This document shows, piece after piece, positions 12,261 to 26,800 of a DNA stretch of 64,000 nucleotides. The stretch is from the NCBI GenBank assembly GCA_036435485.1, contig CM071599.1, forward strand, positions 1,302,001-1,366,000, given 5' to 3'. The first letter of the stretch is position 1. Each line of letters begins with the position of its first letter. The notes under the pieces are model-generated. The model was not told the origin of the DNA. It did no database searches and worked only from the letters and a program-made list of their open reading frames with translations. The position numbers and the translations under genes were made by a program. Origin of the DNA: Saposhnikovia divaricata. Its lineage: Eukaryota > Streptophyta > Magnoliopsida > Apiales > Apiaceae.

Positions 12261-13273
12261 TTGGAATTCAACGAAATTTTATTTGGCGCAATTCGGACCG
12301 GAATCGGAGCTGATATGATCAAAACTCGGTTTTTCAAAAATTCTCAAAGGGGTTAGTACACGGGATATTGTTAAAAATCAAGTCGGACCATTTTGTGGAT
12401 ATTTTTACATATTTTGTTCCTATGGGTTATTGGAATTCAACGAAATTTTATTTGGCGCAATTCGGACCGGAATCGGAGCTGATATGATCAAAACTCGGTT
12501 TTCGAAAATTCTCAAAGTGGTTAGTACAAGGGATATTGTTAAAATTCAAGTCGGACCATTTTGTGGATATTTTTACATATTTTGTTCCTATGGGTTATTG
12601 GAATTCAACGAAATTTTATTTGACGCAGTTCGAACCGGAATCGGAGCTGATATAATCGAAACTCGGTTTTTGAAAAATTCTCAAAGGGGTTAGTACACGG
12701 GATATTGTTAAAAATCAAGTCGGACCATTTTGTGGATATTTTTACATATTCTGTTCCTATGGGTTATTGGAATTCAACGAAATTTTATTTGACGCAGTTC
12801 GGACCGGAATCGGAGCTGATATAATCGAAACTTGGTTTTTGAAAAATTCCCAAAGGGGTTAGTACACGGGATATTGTTAAAAATCAAGTCGGACCATTTT
12901 GTGGATATTTTTACATATTTTGTTCCTATGGGTTATTGGAATTCAACGAAATTTTATTTGACGCAGTTCGGACCGGAATCGGAGCTGATATAATCGAAAC
13001 TCGGTTTTTGAAAAATTCTCAAAGGGGTTAGTACACGGGATATTGTTAAAAATCAAGTCGGACCATTTTGTGGATATTTTTACATATTTTGTTCCTATGG
13101 GTTATTGAAATTTAACAAAATTTTATTTGACGCGGGTCGAACCTGAATCGGAGCTGATATGATCGAAACTCGGTTTTCGGATAATCCTCAAAGTGGTTAG
13201 TACACGGGATATTGTTAAAAATTGAGTCGGACCATTTTGTGGATATTTTTACTTATTTTGTTCCTATGGGTTA
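12261..13273 (+). repeat. 6-mer unit with A/W hybrid first monomer (1013 bp)
   Basis: The first monomer (12261-12429) is the same A/W hybrid as at 11418. B (12430), C, D, E and J (13105) follow in normal order. The extra base relative to 1012 comes from the 169-bp hybrid replacing a 168-bp A. Confidence 0.9.
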
Positions 13274-15471
13274 TTGGAATTCAACGAAATTTTATTTGGC
13301 GCAATTCGGACCGGAATCGGAGCTGATATAATCGAAACTCGGTTTTTGAAAAATTCTCAAAGGGGTTAGTACACGGGATATTGTTAAAAATCAAGTCGGA
13401 CCATTTTGTGGATATTTTTACATATTTTGTTCCTATGGGTTATTGGAATTCAACGAAATTTTATTTGACGCAGTTCGGACCGGAATCGGAGCTGATATAA
13501 TCGAAACTCGGTTTTTGAAAAATTCTCAAAGGGGTTAGTACACGGGATATTGTTAAAAATCAAGTCGGACCATTTTGTGGATATTTTTACATATTTTGTT
13601 CCTATGGGTTATTGGAATTCAACGAAATTTTATTTGACGCAGTTCAGACCGGAATCGGAGTTGATATAATCGAAACTCGGTTTTTGAAAAATTCTCAAAG
13701 GGGTTAGTGCACGGGATATTGTTAAAAATCAAGTCGGACCATTTTGTGGATATTTTTACATATTTTGTTCCTATGGGTTATTGGAATTCAACGAAATTTT
13801 ATTTGACGCAGTTCGGACCGGAATCGGAGCTGATATAATCGAAACTCGGTTTTTGAAAAATTCCCAAAGGGGTTAGTACACGGGATATTGTTAAAAATCA
13901 AGTCGGACCATTTTGTGGATATTTTTACATATTTTGTTCCTATGGGTTATTGAAATTCAACGAAATTTTATTTGACGCAGTTCGGACCGGAATCGGAGCT
14001 CATATAATCGAAACTCGGTTTTTGAAAAATTCCCAAAGGGGTTAGTACACGAGATATTGTTAAAAATCAAGTCGGACCATTTTGTGGATATTTTTACATA
14101 TTTTGTTCCTATGGGTTATTGGAATTCAACGAAATTTTATTTGACGCAGTTCGGACCGGAATCGGAGCTGATATAATCGAAACTCGGTTTTTGAAAAATT
14201 CTCAAAGGGGTTAGTACACGGGATATTGTTAAAAATCAAGTCGGACCATTTTGTGGATATTTTTACATATTTTGTTCCTATGGGTTATTGGAATTCAACG
14301 AAATTTTATTTGACGCAGTTCAGACCGGAATCGGAGTTGATATAATCGAAACTCGGTTTTTGAAAAATTCTCAAAGGGGTTAGTGCACGGGATATTGTTA
14401 AAAATCAAGTCGGACCATTTTGTGGATATTTTTACATATTTTGTTCCTATGGGTTATTGGAATTCAACGAAATTTTATTTGACGCAGTTCGGACCGGAAT
14501 CGGAGCTGATATAATCGAAACTCGGTTTTTGAAAAATTCCCAAAGGGGTTAGTACACGGGATATTGTTAAAAATCAAGTCGGACCATTTTGTGGATATTT
14601 TTACATATTTTGTTCCTATGGGTTATTGGAATTCAACGAAATTTTATTTGACGCAGTTCGGACCGGAATCGGAGCTGATATAATCGAAACTCGGTTTTTG
14701 AAAAATTCCCAAAGGGGTTAGTACACGGGATATTGTTAAAAATCAAGTCGGACCATTTTGTGGATATTTTTACATATTTTGTTCCTATGGGTTATTGGAA
14801 TTCAACGAAATTTTATTTGACGAAGTTCGGACCGGAATCGGAGCTGATATAATCGAAACTCGGTTTTTGAAAAATTCTCAAAGGGGTTAGTACACGGGAT
14901 ATTGTTAAAAATCAAGTCGGACAATTTTGTGGATATTTTTACATATTTTGTTCCTATGGGTTATTGGAATTCAACGAAATTTTATTTGATGCAGTTCAGA
15001 CCGGAATCGGAGTTGATATAATCGAAACTCGGTTTTTGAAAAATTCTCAAAGGGGTTAGTACACGGGATATTGTTAAAAATCAAGTCGGACCATTTTGTG
15101 GATATTTTTACATATTTTGTTCCTATGGGTTATTGGAATTCAACGAAATTTTATTTGACGCAGTTCAGACCGGAATCGGAGCTGATATAATCGAAACTCG
15201 GTTTTTGAAAAATTCTCAAAAGGGGTTAGTACACGGGATATTGTTAAAAATCAAGTCGGACCATTTTGTGGATATTTTTATATATTTTGTTCCTATGGGT
15301 TATTGAAATTTAACAAAATTTTATTTGACGCGGGTCGAACCTGAATCGGAGCTGATATGATCGAAACTCGGTTTTCGGATAATCCTCAAAGTGGTTAGTA
15401 CACGGGATATTGTTAAAAATTGAGTCGGACCATTTTGTGGATATTTTTACTTATTTTGTTCCTATGGGTTA
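13274..15471 (+). repeat. 13-mer HOR unit, copy 2 (2198 bp)
   Basis: Same order as 3145-5341, offset about 10.13 kb: A/E hybrid, E, S, U, GAGCTC monomer (13950), E, S, U, U, P, Q, R, J (15303). It differs in having the full five-T run in the first S, which accounts for the one extra base. Confidence 0.9.
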
Positions 15472-16483
15472 TTGGAATTCAACGAAATTTTATTTGGCGC
15501 AATTCGGACCGGAATCGGAGCTGATATGATCAAAACTCGGTTTTCGAAAATTCTCAAAGGGGTTAGTACACGGGATATTGTTAAAAATCAAGTCGGACCA
15601 TTTTGTGGATATTTTTACATATTTTGTTCCTATGGGTTATTGGAATTCAACGAAATTTTATTTGGCGCAATTCGGACCGGAATCGGAGCTGATATGATCA
15701 AAACTCGGTTTTCGAAAATTCTCAAAGTGGTTAGTACAAGGGATATTGTTAAAATTCAAGTCGGACCATTTTGTGGATATTTTTACATATTTTGTTCCTA
15801 TGGGTTATTGGAATTCAACGAAATTTTATTTGACGCAGTTCGAACCGGAATCGGAGCTGATATAATCGAAACTCGGTTTTTGAAAAATTCTCAAAGGGGT
15901 TAGTACACGGGATATTGTTAAAAATCAAGTCGGACCATTTTGTGGATATTTTTACATATTCTGTTCCTATGGGTTATTGGAATTCAACGAAATTTTATTT
16001 GACGCAGTTCGGACCGGAATCGGAGCTGATATAATCGAAACTTGGTTTTTGAAAAATTCCCAAAGGGGTTAGTACACGGGATATTGTTAAAAATCAAGTC
16101 GGACCATTTTGTGGATATTTTTACATATTTTGTTCCTATGGGTTATTGGAATTCAACGAAATTTTATTTGACGCAGTTCGGACCGGAATCGGAGCTGATA
16201 TAATCGAAACTCGGTTTTTCAAAAATTCTCAAAGGGGTTAGTACACGGGATATTGTTAAAAATCAAGTCGGACCATTTTGTGGATATTTTTACATATTTT
16301 GTTCCTATGGGTTATTGAAATTTAACAAAATTTTATTTGACGCGGGTCGAACCTGAATCGGAGCTAATATGATCGAAACTCGGTTTTCGGATAATCCTCA
16401 AAGTGGTTAGTACACGGGATATTGTTAAAAATTGAGTCGGACCATTTTGTGGATATTTTTACTTATTTTGTTCCTATGGGTTA
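15472..16483 (+). repeat. 6-mer HOR unit A-B-C-D-E-J (1012 bp)
   Basis: Monomers start at 15472, 15640, 15808, 15977, 16146 and 16315. J has the private GAGCTAATATGATCG. The unit sits between two 13-mers, so the local pattern is 13-6-13. Confidence 0.92.
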
Positions 16484-18680
16484 TTGGAATTCAACGAAAT
16501 TTTATTTGGCGCAATTCGGACCGGAATCGGAGCTGATATGATCAAAACTCGGTTTTCGAAAATTCTCAAAGGGGTTAGTACACGGGATATTGTTAAAAAT
16601 CAAGTCGGACCATTTTGTGGATATTTTTACATATTTTGTTCCTATGGGTTATTGGAATTCAACGAAATTTTATTTGACGCAGTTCGGACCGGAATCGGAG
16701 CTGATATAATCGAAACTCGGTTTTTGAAAAATTCTCAAAGGGGTTAGTACACGGGATATTGTTAAAAATCAAGTCGGACCATTTTGTGGATATTTTTACA
16801 TATTTTGTTCCTATGGGTTATTGGAATTCAACGAAATTTTATTTGACGCAGTTCAGACCGGAATCGGAGTTGATATAATCGAAACTCGGTTTTTGAAAAA
16901 TTCTCAAAGGGGTTAGTGCACGGGATATTGTTAAAAATCAAGTCGGACCATTTTGTGGATATTTTTACATATTTTGTTCCTATGGGTTATTGGAATTCAA
17001 CGAAATTTTATTTGACGCAGTTCGGACCGGAATCGGAGCTGATATAATCGAAACTCGGTTTTTGAAAAATTCCCAAAGGGGTTAGTACACGGGATATTGT
17101 TAAAAATCAAGTCGGACCATTTTGTGGATATTTTTACATATTTTGTTCCTATGGGTTATTGAAATTCAACGAAATTTTATTTGACGCAGTTCGGACCGGA
17201 ATCGGAGCTCATATAATCGAAACTCGGTTTTTGAAAAATTCCCAAAGGGGTTAGTACACGAGATATTGTTAAAAATCAAGTCGGACCATTTTGTGGATAT
17301 TTTTACATATTTTGTTCCTATGGGTTATTGGAATTCAACGAAATTTTATTTGACGCAGTTCGGACCGGAATCGGAGCTGATATAATCGAAACTCGGTTTT
17401 TGAAAAATTCTCAAAGGGGTTAGTACACGGGATATTGTTAAAAATCAAGTCGGACCATTTTGTGGATATTTTTACATATTTTGTTCCTATGGGTTATTGG
17501 AATTCAACGAAATTTTATTTGACGCAGTTCAGACCGGAATCGGAGTTGATATAATCGAAACTCGGTTTTGGAAAAATTCTCAAAGGGGTTAGTGCACGGG
17601 ATATTGTTAAAAATCAAGTCGGACCATTTTGTGGATATTTTTACATATTTTGTTCCTATGGGTTATTGGAATTCAACGAAATTTTATTTTACGTAGTTCG
17701 GACCGGAATCGGAGCTGATATAATCGAAACTCGGTTTTTGAAAAATTCCCAAAGGGGTTAGTACACGGGATATTGTTAAAAATCAAGTCGGACCATTTTG
17801 TGGATATTTTTACATATTTTGTTCCTATGGGTTATTGGAATTCAACGAAATTTTATTTGACGCAGTTCGGACCGGAATCGGAGCTGATATAATCGAAACT
17901 CGGTTTTTGAAAAATTCCCAAAGGGGTTAGTACACGGGATATTGTTAAAAATCAAGTCGGACCATTTTGTGGATATTTTTACATATTTTGTTCCTATGGG
18001 TTATTGGAATTCAACGAAATTTTATTTGACGAAGTTCGGACCGGAATCGGAGCTGATATAATCGAAACTCGGTTTTTGAAAAATTCTCAAAGGGGTTAGT
18101 ACACGGGATATTGTTAAAAATCAAGTCGGACAATTTTGTGGATATTTTTACATATTTTGTTCCTATGGGTTATTGGAATTCAACGAAATTTTATTTGATG
18201 CAGTTCAGACCGGAATCGGAGTTGATATAATCGAAACTCGGTTTTTGAAAAATTCTCAAAGGGGTTAGTACACGGGATATTGTTAAAAATCAAGTCGGAC
18301 CATTTTGTGGATATTTTTACATATTTTGTTCCTATGGGTTATTGGAATTCAACGAAATTTTATTTGACGCAGTTCAGACCGGAATCGGAGCTGATATAAT
18401 CGAAACTCGGTTTTTGAAAAATTCTCAAAAGGGGTTAGTACACGGGATATTGTTAAAAATCAAGTCGGACCATTTTGTGGATATTTTTATATATTTTGTT
18501 CCTATGGGTTATTGAAATTTAACAAAATTTTATTTGACGCGGGTCGAACCTGAATCGGAGCTGATATGATCGAAACTCGGTTTTCGGATAATCCTCAAAG
18601 TGGTTAGTACACGGGATATTGTTAAAAATTGAGTCGGACCATTTTGTGGATATTTTTACTTATTTTGTTCCTATGGGTTA
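16484..18680 (+). repeat. 13-mer HOR unit, copy 3 (2197 bp)
   Basis: The first monomer is a full A (168 bp, TTTTCGAAAA) instead of the A/E hybrid in the other two copies. The remainder keeps the order E, S, U, GAGCTC monomer (17159), E, S, U, U, P, Q, R, J (18512). Private changes are TTTTGGAAAAATTC at about 17566 and TTTACGTAGTTCGG at about 17689. The offset to copy 2 is about 3209 bp. Confidence 0.9.
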
Positions 18681-20031
18681 TTGGAATTCAACGAAATTTT
18701 ATTTGGCGCAATTCGGACCGGAATCGGAGCTGATATAATCAAAACTCGGTTTTCGAAAATTCTCAAAGGGGTTAGTACACGGGATATTGTTAAAAATCAA
18801 GTCGGACCATTTTGTGGATATTTTTACTTATTTTGTTCCTATGGGTTATTGGAATTCAACGAAATTTTATTTGGCGCAATTCGGACCGGAATCGGAGCTG
18901 ATATGATCAAAACTCGGTTTTCGAAAATTCTCAAAGTGGTTAGTACAAGGGATATTGTTAAAATTCAAGTCGGACCATTTTGTGGATATTTTTACATATT
19001 TTGTTCCTATGGGTTATTGGAATTCAACGAAATTTTATTTGACGCAGTTCGAACCGGAATCGGAGCTGATATAATCGAAACTCGGTTTTTGAAAAATTCT
19101 CAAAGGGGTTAGTACACGGGATATTGTTAAAAATCAAGTCGGACCATTTTGTGGATATTTTTACATATTCTGTTCCTATGGGTTATTGGAATTCAACGAA
19201 ATTTTATTTGACGCAGTTCGGACCGGAATCGGAGCTGATATAATCGAAACTCGGTTTTTGAAAAATTCCCAAAGGGGTTAGTACACGGGATATTGTTAAA
19301 AATCAAGTCGGACCATTTTGTGGATATTTTTACATATTTTGTTCCTATGGGTTATTGGAATTCAACGAAATTTTATTTGACGAAGTTCGGACCGGAATCG
19401 GAGCTGATATAATCGAAACTCGGTTTTTGAAAAATTCTCAAAGGGGTTAGTACACGGGATATTGTTAAAAATCAAGTCGGACAATTTTGTGGATATTTTT
19501 ACATATTTTGTTCCTATGGGTTATTGGAATTCAACGAAATTTTATTTGATGCAGTTCAGACCGGAATCGGAGTTGATATAATCGAAACTCGGTTTTTGAA
19601 AAATTCTCAAAGGGGTTAGTACACGGGATATTGTTAAAAATCAAGTCGGACCATTTTGTGGATATTTTTACATATTTTGTTCCTATGGGTTATTGAAATT
19701 CAACGAAATTTTATTTGACGCAGTTCAGACCGGAATCGGAGCTGATATAATCGAAACTCGGTTTTTGAAAAATTCTCAAAAGGGGTTAGTACACGGGATA
19801 TTGTTAAAAATCAAGTCGGACCATTTTGTGGATATTTTTATATATTTTGTTCCTATGGGTTATTGAAATTTAACAAAATTTTATTTGACGCGGGTCGAAC
19901 CTGAATCGGAGCTGATATGATCGAAACTCGGTTTTCGGATAATCCTCAAAGTGGTTAGTACACGGGATATTGTTAAAAATTGAGTCGGACCATTTTGTGG
20001 ATATTTTTACTTATTTTGTTCCTATGGGTTA
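18681..20031 (+). repeat. 8-mer HOR unit A-B-C-D-P-Q-R-J, third copy (1351 bp)
   Basis: A (18681) has ATAATCAAAA. D (19186), P (19355), Q (19524), R (19693, opening TTGAAATTCAACG) and J (19863) follow. It has the same order as 950-2300 and 5342-6692 but lacks their CTAGTCGG and TATTTTATTCC marks, so it is an older or separately homogenised copy. Confidence 0.9.
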
Positions 20032-20875
20032 TTGGAATTCAACGAAATTTTATTTTGCGCAATTCGGACCGGAATCGGAGCTGATATGATCAAAACTCGG
20101 TTTTCGAAAATTCTCAAAGGGGTTAGTACACGGGATATTGTTAAAAATCAAGTCGGACCATTTTGTGGATATTTTTACATATTTTGTTCCTATGGGTTAT
20201 TGGAATTCAACGAAATTTTATTTGACGCAGTTCGAACCGGAATCGGAGCTGATATAATCGAAACTCGGTTTTTGAAAAATTCTCAAAGGGGTTAGTACAC
20301 GGGATATTGTTAAAAATCAAGTCGGACCATTTTGTGGATATTTTTACATATTCTGTTCCTATGGGTTATTGGAATTCAACGAAATTTTATGTGACGCAGT
20401 TCGGACCGGAATCGGAGCTGATATAATCGAAACTTGGTTTTTGAAAAATTCCCAAAGGGGTTAGTACACGGGATATTGTTAAAAATCAAGTCGGACCATT
20501 TTGTGGATATTTTTACATATTTTGTTCCTATGGGTTATTGGAATTCAACGAAATTTTATTTGACGCAGTTCGGACCGGAATCGGAGCTGATATAATCGAA
20601 ACTCGGTTTTTGAAAAATTCTCAAAGGGGTTACTACACGGGATATTGTTAAAAATCAAGTCGGACCATTTTGTGGATATTTTTACATATTTTGTTCCTAT
20701 GGGTTATTGAAATTTAACAAAATTTTATTTGACGCGGGTCGAACCTGAATCGGAGCTGATATGATCGAAACTCGGTTTTCGGATAATCCTCAAAGTGGTT
20801 AGTACACGGGATATTGTTAAAAATTGAGTCGGACCATTTTGTGGATATTTTTACTTATTTTTTTCCTATGGGTTA
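20032..20875 (+). repeat. 5-mer HOR unit A-C-D-E-J (844 bp)
   Basis: This is the 6-mer with B missing: A (20032, TTTTGCGC), C (20200), D (20369, TTTATGTGACGC), E (20538, GGGTTACTACAC), J (20707, ending TACTTATTTTTTTCC). It is the last J before a 7.6-kb J-free stretch. Confidence 0.9.
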
Positions 20876-23800
20876 TTGGAATTCAACGAAATTTTATTTG
20901 GCGCAATTCGGACCGGAATCGGAGCTGATATAATCGAAACTCGGTTTTTGAAAAATTCTCAAAGGGGTTAGTACACGGGATATTGTTAAAAATCAAGTCG
21001 GACCATTTTGTGGATATTTTTACATATTTTGTTCCTATGGGTTATTGGAATTCAACGAAATTTTATTTGACGCAGTTCGGACCGGAATCGGAGCTGATAT
21101 AATCGAAACTCGGTTTTTGAAAAATTCTCAAAGGGAGTACACGGGATATTGTTAAAAATCAAGTCGGACCATTTTGTGGATATTTTTACATATTTTGTTC
21201 CTATGGGTTATTGGAATTCAACGAAATTTTATTTGACGCAGTTCGGACCGGAATCGGAGCTGATATAATCGAAACTCGGTTTTTGAAAAATTCCCAAAGG
21301 GGTTAGTACACGGGATATTGTTAAAAATCAAGTCGGTCCATTTTGTGGATATTTTTACATATTTTGTTCCTATGGGTTATTGGAATTCAACGAAATTTTA
21401 TTTGACGCAGTTCGGACCGGAATCGGAGCTGATATAATCGAAACTCGGTTTTTGAAAAATTCCCAAAGGGGTTAGTACACGAGATATTGTTAAAAATCAA
21501 GTCGGACCATTTTGTGGATATTTTTACATATTTTGTTCCTATGGGTTATTGGAATTTAACGAAATTTTATTTGACGCAGTTCGGACCGGAATCGGAGCTG
21601 ATATAATCGAAACTCGGTTTTTGAAAAATTCTCAAAGGGGTTAGTACACGGGATATTGTTAAAAATCAAGTCGGACCATTTTGTGGATATTTTTACATAT
21701 TTTGTTCCTATGGGTTATTGGAATTCAACGAAATTTTATTTGACGCAGTTCGGACCAGAATCGGAGCTGATATAATCGAAACTCGGTTTTTGAAAAATTC
21801 TCAAAGGGGTTAGTACACGGGATATTGTTAAAAATCAAGTCGGACCATTTTGTGGATATTTTTTCATATTTTGTTCCTATGGGTTATTGGAATTCAACGA
21901 AATTTTATTTGACGCAGTTCGGACCGGAATCGGAGCTGATATAATCGAAACTCGGTTTTTGAAAAATTCCCAAAGGGGTTAGTACACGGGATATTGTTAA
22001 AAATCAATTCGGTCCATTTTGTGGATATTTTTACATATTTTGTTCCTATGGGTTATTGGAATTCAACGAAATTTTATTTGACGCAGTTCGGACCGGAATC
22101 GGAGCTGATATAATCGAAACTCGGTTTTTGAAAAATTCCCAAAGGGGTTAGTACACGGGATATTGTTAAAAATCAAGTCGGACCATTTTGTGGATATTTT
22201 TACATATTTTGTTCCTATGGGTTATTGGAATTCAACGAAATTTTATTTGACGCAGTTCGGACCGGAATCGGAGCTGATATAATCGAAACTCGGTTTTTGA
22301 AAAATTCTCAAAGGGGTTAGTACACGGGATATTATTAAAAATCAAGTCGGACCATTTTGTGGATATTTTTACATATTTTGTTCCTATGGGTTATTGGAAT
22401 TCAACGAAATTTTATTTGACGCAGTTCGGACCGGAATCGGAGCTGATATAATCGAAACTCGGTTTTTGAAAAATTCCCAAAGGGGTTAGTACACGGGATA
22501 TTGTTAAAAATCAAGTCGGACCATTTTGTGGATATTTTTACATATTTTGTTCCTATGGGTTATTGGAATTCAACGAAATTTTATTTGACGCAGTTCGGAC
22601 CGGAATCGGAGCTGATATAATCGAAACTCGGTTATTCAAAAATTCTCAAAGGGGTTAGTACACGGGATATTGTTAAAAATCAAGTCGGACCATTTTGTGG
22701 ATATTTTTACATATTTTGTTCCTATGGGTTATTGGAACTCAACGAAATTTTATTTGACGCAGTTCAGACCGGAATCGGAGTTGATATAATCGAAACTCGG
22801 TTTTTGAAAAATTCTCAAAAGGTTTAGTGCACGGGATATTGTTAAAAATCAAGTCGGACCATTTTGTGGATATTTTTACATATTTTGTTCCTATGGGTTA
22901 TTGGAATTCAACGAAATTTTATTTGACGCAGTTCGGACCGGAATCGGAGCTGATATAATCGAAACTCGGTTTTTGAAAAATTCCCAAAGGGGTTAGTACA
23001 CGGGATATTGTTAAAAATCAAGTCGGTCCATTTTTTGGATATTTTTACATATTTTGTTCCTATGGGTTATTGGAATTCAACGAAATTTTATTTGACGCAG
23101 TTCGGACCGGAATCGGAGCTGATATAATCGAAACTCGGTTTTTGAAAAATTCCCAAAGGGGTTAGTACACGGGATATTGTTAAAAATCAAGTCGGACCAT
23201 TTTGTGGATATTTTTACATATTTTGTTCCTATGGGTTATTGGAATTCAACGAAATTTTATTTGACGCAGTTCGGACCGGAATCGGAGCTGATATAATCGA
23301 AACTCGGTTTTTGAAAAATTCTCAAAGGGGTTAGTACACGGGATATTATTAAAAATCAAGTCGGACCATTTTGTGGATATTTTTACATATTTTGTTCCTA
23401 TGGGTTATTGGAATTCAACGAAATTTTATTTGACGCAGTTCGGACCGGAATCGGAGCTGATATAATCGAAACTCGGTTTTTGAAAAATTCCCAAAGGGGT
23501 TAGTACACGGGATATTGTTAAAAATCAAGTCGGACCATTTTGTGGATATTTTTACATATTTTGTTCCTATGGGTTATTGGAATTCAACGAAATTTTATTT
23601 GACGCAGTTCGGACCGGAATCGGAGCTGATATAATCGAAACTCGGTTTTTGAAAAATTCCCAAAGGGGTTAGTACACGGGATATTGTTAAAAATCAAGTC
23701 GGACCATTTTGTGGATATTTTTACATATTTTATTCCTATGGGTTATTGGAATTCAACGAAATTTTATTTGACGCAGTTCGGACCGGAATCGGAGCTGATA

Positions 23801-26800
23801 TAATCGAAACTCGGTTTTTGAAAAATTCTCAAAGGGGTTAGTACACGGGATATTATTAAAAATCAAGTCGGACCATTTTGTGGATATTTTTACATATTTT
23901 GTTCCTATGGGTTATTGGAATTCAACGAAATTTTATTTGACGCAGTTCGGACCGGAATCGGAGCTGATATAATCGAAACTCGGTTTTTCAAAAATTCTCA
24001 AAGGGGTTAGTACACGGGATATTGTTAAAAATCAAGTCTGACCATTTTGTGGATATTTTTACATATTTTGTTCCTATGGGTTATTGGAATTCAACGAAAT
24101 TTTATTTGACGCAGTTTAGACCGGAATCGGAGTTGATATAATCGAAACTCGGTTTTTGAAAAATTCTCAAAGGGGTTAGTGCACGGGATATTGTTAAAAA
24201 TCAAGTCGGACCATTTTGTGGATATTTTTACATATTTTGTTCCTATGGGTTATTGGAATTCAACGAAATTTTATTTGACGCAGTTCGGACCGGAATCGGA
24301 GCTGATATAATCGAAACTCGGTTTTTGAAAAATTCCCAAAGGGGTTAGTACACGGGATATTGTTAAAAATCAAGTCGGTCCATTTTGTGGATATTTTTAC
24401 ATATTTTGTTCCTATGGGTTATTGGAATTCAACGAAATTTTATTTGACGCAGTTCGGACCGGAATCGGAGCTGATATAATCGAAACTCGGTTTTTGAAAA
24501 ATTCCCAAAGGGGTTAGTACACGGGATATTGTTAAAAATCAAGTCGGACCATTTTGTGGATATTTTTACATATTTTGTTCCTATGGGTTATTGGAATTCA
24601 ACGAAATTTTATTTGACGCAGTTCGGACCGGAATCGGAGCTGATATAATCGAAACTCGGTTTTTGAAAAATTCTCAAAGGGGTTAGTACACGGGATATTA
24701 TTAAAAATCAAGTCGGACCATTTTGTGGATATTTTTACATATTTTGTTCCTATGGGTTATTGGAATTCAACGAAATTTTATTTGACGCAGTTCGGACCGG
24801 AATCGGAGCTGATATAATCGAAACTCGGTTTTTGAAAAATTCCCAAAGGGGTTAGTACACGGGATATTGTTAAAAATCAAGTCGGACCATTTTGTGGATA
24901 TTTTTACATATTTTGTTCCTATGGGTTATTGGAATTCAACGAAATTTTATTTGACGCAGTTCGGACCGGAATCGGAGCTGATATAATCGAAACTCGGTTT
25001 TTGAAAAATTCTCAAAGGGGTTAGTACACGGGATATTGTTAAAAATAAAGTCGGACCATTTTGTGGATATTTTTACATATTTTGTTCCTATGGGTTATTG
25101 GAATTCAACGAAATTTTATTTGACGCAGTTCAGACCGGAATCGGAGTTGATATAATCGAAACTCGGTTTTTGAAAAATTCTCAAAGGGGTTAGTACACGG
25201 GATATTGTTAAAAATCAAGTCGGACCATTTTGTGGATATTTTTACATATTTTGTTCCTATGGGTTATTGGAATTCAACGAAATTTTATTTGACGCAGTTC
25301 GGACCGGAATCGGAGCTGATATAATCGAAACTCGGTTTTTGAAAAATTCCCAAAGGGGTTAGTACACGGGATATTGTTAAAAATCAAGTCGGACCATTTT
25401 GTGGATATTTTTACATATTTTGTTCCTATGGGTTATTGGAATTCAACGAAATTTTATTTGACGCAGTTCGGACCGGAATCGGAGCTGATATAATCGAAAC
25501 TCGGTTTTTGAAAAATTCTCAAAGGGGTTAGTACACGGGATATTGTTAAAATTCAAGTCGGACGATTTTGTGGATATTTTTACATATTTTGTTCCTATGG
25601 GTTATTGGAATTCAACGAAATTTTATTTGATGTAGTTCAGACAGGAATCGGAGTTGATATAATCGAAACTCGGTTTTTGAAAAATTCTCAAAGGGGTTAG
25701 TACACGGGATATTGTTAAAAATCAAGTCGGACCATTTTGTGGATATTTTTACATATTTTGTTCCTATGGGTTATTGGAATTCAACGAAATTTTATTTGAC
25801 GCAGTTCGGACCGGAATCGGAGCTGATATAATCGAAACTCGGTTATTCAAAAATTCTCAAAGGGGTTAGTACACGGGATATTGTTAAAAATCAAGTCGGA
25901 CCATTTTGTGGATATTTTTACATATTTTGTTCCTATGGGTTATTGGAATTCAACGAAATTTTATTTGACGCAGTTCAGACCGGAATCGGAGTTGATATAA
26001 TCGAAACTCGGTTTTTGAAAAATTCTCAAAAGGGTTAGTGCACGGGATATTGTTAAAAATCAAGTCGGACCATTTTGTGGATATTTTTACATATTTTGTT
26101 CCTATGGGTTATTGGAATTCAACGAAATTTTATTTGACGCAGTTCGGACCGGAATCGGAGCTGATATAATCGAAACTCGGTTATTCAAAAATTCTCAAAG
26201 GGGTTAGTACACGGGATATTGTTAAAAATCAAGTCGGACCATTTTGTGGATATTTTTACATATTTTGTTCCTATGGGTTATTGGAATTCAACGAAATTTT
26301 ATTTGACGCAGTTCGGACCGGAATCGGAGCTAATATAATCGAAACTCGGTTTTTGAAAAATTCTCAAAGGGGTTAGTACACGGGATATTATTAAAAATCA
26401 AGTCGGACCATTTTGTGGATATTTTTACATATTTTGTTCCTATGGGTTATTGGAATTCAACGAAATTTTATTTGACGCAGTTCGGACCGGAATCGGAGCT
26501 GATATAATCGAAACTCGGTTTTTGAAAAATTCCCAAAGGGGTTAGTACACGGGATATTGTTAAAAATCAAGTCGGACCATTTTGTGGATATTTTTACATA
26601 TTTTGTTACTATGGGTTATTGGAATTCAACGAAATTTTATTTGACGCAGTTCGGACCGGAATCGGAGCTGATATAATCGAAACTCGGTTTTTGAAAAATT
26701 CCCAAAGGGGTTAGTACACGGGATATTGTTAAAAATCAAGTCGGACCATTTTGTGGATATTTTTACATATTTTATTCCTATGGGTTATTGGAATTCAACG

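Larger units (their letters stand above)
1..20875 (+). repeat. Left domain: J-rich mosaic of higher-order units
   Basis: Seventeen J monomers divide this domain into units of 8, 5, 13, 8, 14, 6, 6, 2, 2, 3, 6, 13, 6, 13, 8 and 5 monomers, after an incomplete first unit. J starts are 781, 2132, 2976, 5173, 6524, 8887, 9899, 10911, 11249, 11587, 12092, 13105, 15303, 16315, 18512, 19863 and 20707. The varied sizes, with repeated reuse of the same monomer orders, suggest successive unequal exchanges rather than one regular HOR. Confidence 0.9.
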
